The position numbers and the translations under genes are program-made. From Nectonema munidae (taxonomy: Eukaryota; Nematomorpha; Nectonematoida; Nectonematidae): DNA of 64,000 nt. Shown here piece after piece: positions 12,401 through 24,400 of the stretch. Every line of letters starts with the position of its first letter. Within the stretch, counting starts at the first letter, position 1. Location: assembly GCA_030549495.1 (NCBI GenBank), contig JAUIRK010000761.1, positions 186,001-250,000 of the forward strand, read 5' to 3'. The notes under the pieces are model-generated. The model saw nothing but the letters and a program-made list of their open reading frames with translations. It made no database searches and was not told the origin of the DNA.

Positions 12401-15400
12401 CTTATTGTGTCTAATGTATAGAAATTTCTTGTTTAGTTTTATTAGAATTGACAATGTTTATTATGCATTACGATCTGTGGTTTGTAACTCACCTGTTTCT
12501 AATGAAAATTTAATTGATTCATATTGCTGATACTCAATCTAACTAACTTACCTTCATTCTGTCTTCACATTCATTATCAACGCTTACTCTTTTCATGTCT
12601 TTAACAAAAAAACGTTTTCACTTGAGTCTGAAAGAAAAAGTAGAAGTCATCGAAAAATAAGATAAAGGCATGAAGTGTTTGCATATCGCTAATAAATGAG
12701 TGTGGGCAAAACTCAAGTGCAAAATATTAACCGGAATAGAGAAAAAATTAAAGAACTATGGGAGAATGACTCGAATCCTAAAATGAAGATTACCAAACTG
12801 AAAGAAACAGAAAATGATTGTTTGAACAAGTTAGTATTCAAGTGGTTTTGTGAGGCAAGGAGAAAAATATTCCTATATCAGGTAAGCTAATTCAAGAAAA
12901 GGCACTTTTACTGTCTAAAGATCTGAAGTTAGAAAGTTTTGTTGCTTCAAATGATTGGTTAGATCGATTTCAAAAAAGGCATAATATCGCTTGCTCCATT
13001 TTATCTGGAGAGAGTGCAAGCGTAAGTGAAGAAACATTGAAAATTGGTGTTCACGTGTGATGTCTTTATGTGCTGGATATTCGCTAGATCACATTTTCAA
13101 TGCAGATGAGACGGCTCTATTTTTTCGTGCCTTGCCTAACAAATCGCAAGTGATGAAAGGAGAAAGTTGAAAAGGGGTGAAAAACTCAAAAAATAGGTTA
13201 ACTGTTCTTTTATGCTGCAGCGCATCTGGGGAAAAATGGACTCCTCTGGTGATTGGACGTTCAGCTAATCCCCGTTACTTTCCAACATCTTTACTTACTA
13301 TCGAATGTAAGCACAACAAAAAAGCGTGGATGAATAGTCAAATCTTTTCAGACTGGGTTAATCGGCTGAACAATCGAATGAAAGTTAAATCAAGATCTAT
13401 CATTTTATTTGTTCATCATTGTAGCGCTCATTCTTATTCTTCTTTATCGAACGTGAAGTTAGTCCATCTTCCTCCAAACACAACTTATCGGCTTCAGCCT
13501 TGCGATGCAGGAATCATCAAGACGCTAAAATCTTAGTACAGAAAGAAGCTGTTGAGACACATTTTGTTAAAAATGAATGAAGCGGAAAACGTGTCAGAAA
13601 TTGCGGCTCAGGTCAGTATACTTGATGCAATAACCTGGTTGAAAGATTCATGGGATTAAGTAACACCTGTGATGATTAAAAAATGCTTTGCTAAATGTCG
13701 TTTTACCTATAATGGAGTTTTACCTCAAGAAGAAAATTTTAACATGGATGATGATTTACTCAATTTAATGTAAGAAACTGAGTGGAATAACTTTGTTGAG
13801 TTCGATTCGGCCATACATCTTATAGCTACAAGTGAAACTGACTGGGAAGAAAAAAATAGATCTGAAGCTAGAGGAGAGCATCTTTCTGACAATAAAGATT
13901 GTGATGATGATGAATTTGATAGAAGAGCAAATAATCAACAAAAAACAACGATGATTTACCTTGAGAAGATCAGAGATAGAGCTCTACAATCACAAGATGA
14001 AACATTGCTTAGTTTAACCCTCATCAGGCAAACATGGGTCTATCAGACCCGAGAAACTTTAAAAATGAAGATTTTTTTGTCATAAATTATATATATAGTT
14101 TTGAAATTTTAAAATGCCTCATTCTACTTTTATTTAAATCATTCAAAAATATCTTTGTCAAAGTTATTTTTTTTTCGGCAACCACCTAAAAACTTTTAGT
14201 ATACGTTGCAGATAAACATGGGTCTAATAGACCCAATAAGCAGTGAACACTCACAAAAACATATTATTTGTTTGAAATGTAGTAAAAATAAATGAATTAA
14301 TTTAATATTTTTACAATTAAATAATAGTAAGTGTTTGTTCATTAACTATTGAACTTTGAAAAAGCTTCAAACAAATAAAGAAAACCTTTTTTTGTTGCGT
14401 GTCTTTTTACCCAAAAACACATTCAAAAAACACCTAAAAACTTGTTTTATTTGTAGTTTAAAGTAGTTTATTTGTAGTTTTATTAAATTGTTTTTTTCTT
14501 TTTTATATATATCTTATCATGAACATAATATTTTAGTATGTAATGTACTAAATCTTCCTTTAGGCTTTACTAACTTTTAATTCTACTTTTGAACAACTGA
14601 TTAATTGTAATTTGTTGTTGAATTTCACTGATTATTATTTGATTTAAATAGTTTTTGGGTGAAAAGACGCTCCGTTTTTTGTAGTAAATTGCGGAACTTT
14701 AATATTTCTGCAATATAAAAAATATTTATAGTGACATATATGCACAAGAAATCATTAATTTAAAGGTTATAGATACGCTAAATGTACAAAATATAAAATT
14801 CAAATAGGACTTTTTTGATATGGCTGAAGGTTTGGTCGCATTTGAGGGTGTTTACTGTATAATCGCGATTGTAATCTAAGTAAGGAAGAGTAGTTGTTTC
14901 CTACAAAAGCTAGATGTCCTTTTGTCCAATATTTACCATGTAAACCAAACAAATTTGGGGTTAAATTTTGGTTGATTGTGGATGTCAATTCAAAATATAC
15001 ACAGGTTTTCCTTATTTAAGAAAGATGATAGAAATAATTTACAGCTGGGTTATTATGTTGTTGATAAACTTTTAGAACAAACTGAATTTAAAATAAGGGT
15101 TATAATATAACCAATCTCTGCCATAATTTGCTTTTACTTGCAAGGCTTTGATCATTTATTAGACAAAAGAACCAGCTTAGTAGAAACAATGAAGCTGAAT
15201 CGAAAAGAAATTTCGCAAAATGTAAAAAAAAAGCTTCTTTATTGTGGTGGGAATAAGGCAAGAAAAAAGATGAAGTATTATACAAAAGCAGTAAAAATTT
15301 CAAAAGATGCTAAAAAGCCCGAGACAGTTTGTAAAAATGTCAAAAAATATATGGGCGTACACGTCAATACTCTTTCATACTTTTGATATTTTTAATTTAA

Positions 15401-18400
15401 TTTTTTTAGATTAAAATTTTAATATTGTAAAAAGTGGTCATTTTGACCGCTTTGTCTTTTAAGTTATAATTTTTTATTTGTCTTTCTAGTATTAAAGCAG
15501 TGATTCTTAACCGGTGGGGCGCAGCCCCTAGGAAGCGTGGATAGTCAAACCGGGAAGCGCATCAAAAAATTCAAAAGGCAATCTATAATAATCTATATAT
15601 TGTTTTTTTATTGAAAAGACAGAATATAGTACAAAACACTGTTAATTTATCAAAAATGATGATTTATTGCGGGTATCATACATGATAAGTTGGCCATGAC
15701 GATAAGGAAAGGTATCAAATTTTAGTATATGAATTAAATAAAACAAACATGTGAATTAAGAAAGATATAAAATATAAGATATATAATTGAAAAAAGATGA
15801 TGCAAAAATTGGGAAAAATGAAAGTTCTGAAGCAAATTAAGGACCGTTTTTCGCCATTCAATACAATGAAACAACTGGCATAGAACAGTGTTCACAACTA
15901 ATGGTATATGCTCATTTTGTCAAGCAATTGTATAAAAGAAGAGTTGTATTGTCATTCTTTAGAGATGCGTACAACAGCATCGGCTATTTTTCAAGTTGTG
16001 TCAATTTTTTTTCAAGAAAGTCAACTTTCATGGGGTTCTTCACTTGCGAGTGTGTACTGATAGAGCTCTAGATATGCTCTGTTTACAGTCTGCATTTGCT
16101 GCAATGGTAAAAGAAAAAAGAAATATATTGCAAGTACACACTTGGAACTTCATGGTAAAGCCTTAGCATCGAGAGCCTTGCCCCCTGAAATGAATAACAT
16201 CCTGAATATGGTTATCAATATTTTCCATTTTATCAAAGATGGGGCCTTGAATTGTCGTCTTTTCAAGCTTTTGTGTAAAGATATGAAATCAGGAAGTCAA
16301 GCTCTAATTTTCACACAAAAATACGTTGGTTGACAAATGGTAACATGCTTAGAAGGCTTAGATATGAATTGTGAGATGAAGTAGCACTCTTTTTAGATTC
16401 ACAAAGGAAAAAAGATCTCTATGATAAGTTCAAGTCGTCCATTTTTCAACTATCTTTAGCCTATCTTGTGGACATCTTTGAAGCCTTGGATGTACCAACC
16501 TCAAATTGCAAGAAAAAAAATCAATATTCTGGCACACCATGACACAATTCGAATCTTCATAGCTAAACTCGCGCTATGGAAATGTCGAATTCAGCAAAGG
16601 AATATAGACATCTTCAGTTACTTGGATTTTGCTCTCAATCAAAATATTCTTATTTCTTATTAAAAAAACAAATAATTACACACCTAGAAAACATAAAAAC
16701 AGAATTTATGAGATATTTCCCAGATATAGATAAAAATTGAGAAGCCTAGAAGTCCATAAGAACCCATTTTTAATGATATATTGGATGAAATGCAAGAAGA
16801 GTTTCTTTAAATAAAATTTAACGATAATAGCTGAAGATGACTTTAAAGAACTGTATCTTGAAGCAATTTAGATCCAATATCTTTCCCTCTACTCCAAAAT
16901 TGCACATGAAGCTCCTCGGGTTCTGGTCTTTTTTGGACCAGCTACCTTTGTTAGGCTTCCTACTATTTATCATCAAAGCAACCCGACTTAACATTGAAAA
17001 CGATTTACGCTGCGATCTTTCTGGCATTGAACCACGCATTCAAGATCTGGTAGCTAAAAAACAGTGCCAAAAGGCGCACTAATGATAGGATAAAAAAAAC
17101 TAATAAAAATTTTTGTTATATTTTTCCAAAATAATTTCGAGTAAAATTATGAACGTCAATTATTATGAATTAAAAATGCACATATGATTTATTTGTATGT
17201 AATATTAGCTATAACTTTTTGTTTTTGATTGATAAAATTTCATATAAACGCATCTAAAGCACAAATAAAAAATGTTATAAAGTTTAGCTTTAACAGAGAT
17301 CTTTCAAGAACGAATGTGGCAGCAATTGTTGCTAAGTCAATGAATAGCAAGAAGACTGCTTAAAATATGAGAAGTATAGAATATTCTATATTATAGAAAT
17401 GGAAGTAATGATGTGGCTTGTGCTGAGAAAATCAATTGAAAAAGCAAAAAAAAGGCTACTAAGATCATATCCGTTCATGGCTTTTTCGGTGATGCTTATC
17501 TTATGAGAGAAATAACAGCATAATAATAATATAAGGAGACGATTTACATTTGTTTGGTATAGTATGTTATCAGTTACAGCCAGTCTTACTCAAACTTTAA
17601 TAAAGCAAAAGAAAAAGGATTCTGTTCAACATTAAAAATAAGTTTATAAAATGCACATTTATAGTTGTAATATAAAAATAAGCTGCACTCGAGGAAACAA
17701 ATACTTTTTGTAATAAAGTAAAATAAAAAAATGTAAAGAATATTTTTGACAAAGTTTGTGTATTTCTTGTTTTAATATATAATAATTTATTTACCCTGCG
17801 TTTTTATAATTACAACAGTGATTCCCAAACTGGTAGGCGCGCCACTCTCGGGTCCTCAAGAATTTTTCAAAGGGTGGTGTGAGGCAATATATAAAATATT
17901 TATCTAAAACATGACCTAATTTTTTAGGCTAAATACCTGTAAGAAGACAATATAAAAATCATAATAACATACATAAATATACCTATTTATAATCCTTTTA
18001 TTTTAAACCTTATTTAAGAGCAATCTTTATAGATTATCATAAAAATCATTTTAGAAGACGTATCTCGTTTAACTTGTCAAACACACATCAAAGGAAATAT
18101 TTTCATAAAATCTAACTAAGTTTTCCTTTTTTTTGAGTTGATACAATTACTTAATTTATTTTTTTATGTAAATATATTATTTACATAAATAACTCAAATA
18201 AATAGTTTGCATTTTTTATTTCAATTTTATTTGTGGTTTTTTAACTGCATACCGACAGATTGCCAATCCTATTATTTGTTATTCGAAAGAGCTCCGATTA
18301 ATTCAAGTGTAAAAGTTCCCTTATCCACATGAGAGAAACGTTATATTGCAATTGAACACTCAAGGATAAGAAGATCGATAACTTAAATCACAAAAATTAA

Positions 18401-21400
18401 TTTTATTTTATTTAATTAACTTTTACTTTTTTATTTTCTTTTCAACTTGAAACTTACAATTTTATAGAAATTTGTTTTGAATTAATCTTACCGCTACCAA
18501 TCTAACAGAATTGTTTCTTTCTCTCTTTGAATCCAATCTTATGAAAGTACGAAGGATAATGAACACACCTCTACTAACTGCAGCTTTCAAAAATGGACTT
18601 GCGTATTTTTCTGAAGAGATATTTGACGTCCTTCACATTTTTGCTATTACTTTTTGGGAGTGGAAAAATTGTTTCTTAAAGATCTTCTGCCCTGAGAATC
18701 CCTACTTACCCAAAAAATTCTGTTCCATCTGGTGCTTTGAGAGAATCCCCTCTTCTTGATCAATTTCTTCCTCTCATCGTTGTTTTTTTAAACATTAGAA
18801 CCAATTTCTAACAAGGATTAGAAAAATGGAGTGGATTGAATAAAAAGTTTCAATGCACAAATTGTGTGCTTTCAGTCAGAACAGTATTTACTGACCTTGT
18901 TTGCCTCAAGGTGGCAAAAAATCTCGCTGTAATGCATTCTTTTTCAACGTAGGGTTGTCTTTCCTTGAAACGATTGAAAAAGCCATTTTTCAACTCTTCT
19001 GCTGGTCTAATAATTCAGGCATATTGCATCCCGGATAAGCAGAAAAATTGCTTTATCAATGTTTTCTGAAGACATGGCATAATCACATGGCTAAGAATGC
19101 CACTTAAATTACATAAAAGTAAAAATGCTTACTTTTATTCTAGTTATATCTTTATTTTTGGTATTTGTTATGTAAATACTATTTAGACGTATAAAATGAA
19201 AGCACACTTTTTTTATCAACAATGTTGACGCGTTGTTTTTCAGATAAAGAAATATTAGTGTAGAAAACATCACATTACGAAAATGAATAGCCCTATTTGT
19301 TTTATTCAAACATAATTTTGATTTTCCATTCCTACTATTAGATGGCAGTATTTATCTATATCTTATGTAAAAATAAAATCTCATTGAATGAAACTAGGTC
19401 CCCTTAGTACAGTTCACGCCATAACATGCAAAAAGCTGATAAAAGTACCCTTTAATGCTATCCATAAAAAAAAAATAAAAACAAGAAATAAATCTAACTG
19501 ATATGAATCTAACTGAGTGGTTATAATTTTGATTCTTGTAAAAATATCAAACTTAGGTTTTGTGTCAAAGTTGGCGTTTTTTCAACGGATTCAAAGTACC
19601 TTGGTGATCTTTTTTTCTTTGAACAACAAATATATTGTCTTGTTCTATTTTAATCATATCAAGAGCATTTCGATGCGCAATATCAAAAATACTATTCAAC
19701 TGATCAATAATTTTTCATTTTGTTTATGATGATTATGAAAAAACAAACATATAGCTTGTCTATTTGATGGTAATTTTGCATCAGTTATTTTTGTTTTTTC
19801 AAGAACAATAATCAATTGAAAGATTTACTTCTTGTTGATATGAATTCCGCAGTTGAATTTGTAAGCTTGTATAACAAAATTTAGAAAAAAAACTGACCAA
19901 AATATAACTAATGTATCTATTAAAAGAACAATTATTAAAAATTTATAATAAAGACACTAAAATTGTTTTTTGGTATTTAACTCTTGAGCGACAAGCTCGT
20001 ATCATTTTTGGAAAAATTTGACACAGCCAGTTTATGAGTCAGAAAATACATTAAACTATAAACATATTTAAAACCTACGGATTACATGAATAAAAAAAAG
20101 CAAAAAATGAACCCTCAGTTATAATTTTGATAAATGGCAGGTTTTAAACAACATGGAGAGGCATTGCATTTTAATTTTTTCAAATACTCTTCTAAGCTTG
20201 TTCTATGCCTCCTTAAAATTAATATCAACTCTTCAAACACACAAATGCTAACTAACTTTAGTGCATTCCTCCTTAAAATTAATACCACCTCCTTTAAACA
20301 CACAAATGCTAAATAATTATTGTATGCCTGCTTATCATCCCTGCGAATACACAGAGGTGCTCAATGGAGCATACATAAAAATGCCTCCATAATTCTACCC
20401 ACTATGTGGTTATGTAAAAAAAACATTTTATAAAATTTATTGAAGTTTGGAATTAAATATAAAGTTATTTTGAATGGGAGATTTATAATATTCGCTATTT
20501 TTGGGTACAACAAGCGCCGTGGGTTTGTTTACATTGTTTAATTAATTGCATCTAATTTTGCATATTTTACTCATCTCCTGATTTTAAATTTCTTTCCAAG
20601 TTATCTAAATACACAAATTTAATTAACTCTTCTATTGGCCTCCTATTCACATAGCGAAAGCATCTTCTTAACCTGTGCTTTACTTTTTTGGCCTCATTTA
20701 CTTGACACAAAGTTCTTATTTTGCCATTGCTTATCCTAGATTTTAATTTAACACAGAGCATTCTTAGCATTCTCATTTCTATTATCTATTCGATACGCAT
20801 ATGTGCATATTTCTTTGCAGCGGATGGAAATGAAGATATGGGATTTGTGGGCTCCTCTTAGATCAGATTTGGCGCCAGGCTTTAAAAGCTAGTTACGCTC
20901 CTGCCCGGAAGGATGAGCTTGCAAGGCATTTTGATTTAGCGCACGCATTCGAGTAGGAATTAAGGTACCGAGTAGGAGTATTGGACTCGCGATATAGTTA
21001 TGTTCGCAAAGATGAAAATGAGATGATCTTACACTTTTCAACGCATTAATTTGTTTAATAATCTTTTCTTTTGAAATTGCGTCACAGCATTGATAAATAT
21101 AAGAATCAGGATGCAAGAGAATTTTGAAGGAATGTGGCAAATTGCGGCGAATGTTGACAATGGGGAGAGAATAAATAGAATAGATTGAATGAAGTGTATT
21201 GTAGTATTCGAGTGCGTTGCCTTCCAAATCCAAGTGTCCATTTATTGGACTTGAAGATGAATTTACAAAAAAAATAATTACTTCTTCAAGTAACAAGCAC
21301 AAGACAGGAAATCGCTTAAAGAGAAAAGTATTAACGAATTAAATAAACAGAAAGAAGATTTATTCGTGTGCACTGTTTGTTATTTCCAACTGCCAGCAGA

Positions 21401-24400
21401 GCCAAGAATGTGCTACACTTTGAAATTATGTTTTAGAATCTAAGCTTCGTTTTTTAAGGAGGGTGTTTTGCAACCATACGACCAATATGGCAAAGCGAGC
21501 TATGTCTGTAATAATAATATAAAACAGAGTCCACCATAAATATTATGCTTGAATTTTTGAGTAGTGAATTTTAACTAACAGAAATCATCATACAAAATTT
21601 TGTGAAATTTATCACGTTTCCAAAAAATACCAATCAATAAATTGGATGAGTTCATAATTGATACAACCATCGGTAAAGAAGCTGAAGATAATTTAAGCAT
21701 TACACAATACCATAACAGTACACCACAGACGAGACACCCGCATTAAGACGTAGCACATTGCCAACATTAACATGTCAAATTTTCCAATATCTATCTATAA
21801 AATCAATCTGATTACATACGACGATGATGACATTACATCAACTAGCCCAAACATTAATCATACACAAATGGTTCAAAGAAAATGACTTAGTGTTCAACAC
21901 TAGAAAACCACAGACAATTTTATCGAGTGAAGCAAAGGCTGAACACAACACAGGACTCAGCCTTACAATAAATAATAATTTGATCAATACAAATAAACAC
22001 CCAAAAATTCTTGGAATATTATTTGACTACAAGCTCACATACAACAAGCTTCTTCTTTAACATCATTGATTGCAAAGCTAATTGTTTCATTCTGTAACAA
22101 ACTCCATTTACACTCGAAATATTATTCTTACTTTATGCAACAAAAAATGAAAGAGAAAAACAATGCAGAAGTTTGAAGAGTAAGGAGGCTACTGATAATG
22201 AAATTTTTTTGACATATTTGATTTATTACGGACAAATGGAGAACAATCTCAATCTCCAATATAGTTAGAAAGGAAGAAATGATGATCATCGAAAACTATA
22301 ATGTTTTGAATTAGTCGATTCATCTGTGCCAGATTATGGCAGCTGGGCTAAAATGTGTTAACCCATTAATAAAATCGTTAAACAAAATAATCATGTAAAT
22401 ATCCAATCGGATAAGTGGTTAGCCGGCTTTATTACTACCCGGTAATCTCTACTTTATAGAAAGTTTTTTGTCGGAAGTCGCAGAGAGTGAAACATTAATT
22501 TTAGCAGGTGACTTTAATGGTCAGATTGGGAAAAATAGTGATGGGTATGAGGGAGTCCATGGTAGACAAGGTTTTGGCAAAAGGAACGAAGAAGGCAACC
22601 GAGTATTAGACTTGGCACAGAGAAATGAACTGACCATCTGCAACACCAATTTCAAGAAAAAAGATGATCATTTAATAACGTATAGTAATGGAGGCAGAAA
22701 TAGTCAAATAGACCTTTTAATGGTCAGACAGGAGAAAAGAAAATATGTCAAAAATTGCAAGGTTATCCCAGGGATTGATATTGTATCGCAGCACAGAATT
22801 GTCATGATCGACATGCTTATATCTAAAGAACAAAGGAGAGAAGTAAAAAAGATAGGGCGATTCAGGACATGGTTACTTGAAGACAGAAAAGTTCAAGGAA
22901 GATATCAAGAGTTAGTTGAAAATGGTTTGAAAGAAAAACAAATAGGTGATAATATTGAAGAAATGTGGAGTCATCTTAGAAAGAATCTGTTGACAGCAAG
23001 TTTGATTGTGCTTGGTAGAACGAAAGGTGGTAGAAGAACTCAAAAAGAAACTTGGTGGTGGAAAGAAGAGATTAGAGAAGTATTAAAAGCTAAGAAGCAA
23101 GCTTTTAAAAAATGGCAGGAAAGTAAGTTGGAAGAAGACAAACAAATGTATAGACTCAAGAAAAAAGAAGTTAAAAAGATTATTGCGGTATCAAAAGCAA
23201 GGGAAACAGACAAACTGTACGAGGCACTTGATAGTAAGAATGGTGATAAGCAAATTTTTAAACTTGCAAAGACTAAGCAAAGAGATATCAAGGAATGTGG
23301 AAATATCGACATTATAAGGGACAAAGAAGGAAAAATTCTTTTTAAAGAAGAAGAGATAGAGGAGAGATGGAAAGAATATTTTGAAGATCTGTTTAACGTT
23401 GAAAACAAGCATAATTGCATCGTTGCAGATACAAAAATTGAAGGTCCCGAGCTAGGTTTGGAGGAAAAGGAATTATATGAAGCAATAAATAAAATGAAAA
23501 TAAATAAGGCAACAGGATCGAGTGAAGTAAGTGTAGAAATGATAAAAGCTGGAGGAAGGGAATGCTGGAAGATGATGAGTAGATTATTGGAACAGATTTG
23601 GAAAGAAGAAAAAATGCCAGAAGAATGGACTAAAAGTCTCATTGTTCCAATTTACAAAAATAAAAGAGATGTGTTAAACTGCGAAAATTACCGTGGCATA
23701 AAACTAATAGAACACGGATTAAAACTTCTGGAAAGAATTTTCGCTGGACCTTTAAGAAATCAAGTTAACATAAATGATAACAAGTTTGGATTTATGAGAG
23801 GAAAGAGTACAGTAGATCCTATATTTATAGTTAGACAGGTGATGGAAAAGAGACTTGAAGGAAATCAGCCTTTATTCTGCGGTTTTGTAGACCTAGAGAA
23901 AGCGTATGATAGGGTTCCAAGGGATGTTGTGTACTGGAGTCTAAGAGAAAAAGGTGTTAGTGAAAAGTTAGTGAGACTAGTTAAGGAAACCTATAGAAAC
24001 TCTAAAACTTCCATCAGAACAATGAACGGATACTCACAGGAATTCGACATAAAAGTAGGGTTACACCAAGGTTCTGCATTGAGCCCTTTTCTTTTTGCAG
24101 TTGTTATTGATGAAATCTCCAAAAATATAAGAAAAGAAGGAGTAAATGAACTTTTGTTTGCCGATGACTTAATAATTATGGCAGATAGTGAAAAAGAATT
24201 ACAGGAAAGACTAAGTATATGGCAAAAAAGTCTCGAGGAAAAAGGCCTAAAGTTGAATGCAGGCAAAACCGAAGTGATGAAGGTTAGTAGAAATGACAAG
24301 ACTGAGATAAGGATAAAAGACGTGCATGGAATTGAGTTAAATCAAGTTAAAGCGTTCAAGTATTTAGGATCAGTTATTGAGATGGAAGGAGGATGTTGTA

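Larger units (their letters stand above)
12131..14857 (+). mobile_element. Tigger element nested inside the piggyBac
   Basis: The left end CAGTAACCCCCCTCAAATACGA and the inverted right end CAGTAAACACCCTCAAATGCGA match at 19 of 22 positions. Both are flanked by TA (12129-12130 and 14858-14859). The host piggyBac frame resumes on each side. The 3' third holds further insertions, including a small MITE at about 14397-14670. Confidence 0.88.
11087..15491 (+). mobile_element. piggyBac-family element carrying a nested Tigger
   Basis: It is flanked by TTAA at 11083-11086 and 15492-15495. The ends are CACTAGAAAGACA at the left and TGTCTTTCTAGTA at the right, inverted with one mismatch, followed on both sides by a GTCAAAATGACCACTTTTT-type subterminal block. 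Without the inserted Tigger (12131-14857) it would be about 1.7 kb. Transposase traces include GKDGTIWS, GRPVFLKTAYQAQL and SQREEKFQNDKFAL left of the insertion. Right of it are PNKFGVKFWLIVDVNSKYT and the NRKEISQNVKKKL block. Confidence 0.8.

Noticed and set aside
23040-23642. 200-codon minus-strand frame rich in Ser, Phe and Leu
   Set aside because: It is antisense to the intact LINE frame; the composition is the complement of Lys/Glu-rich coding sequence.
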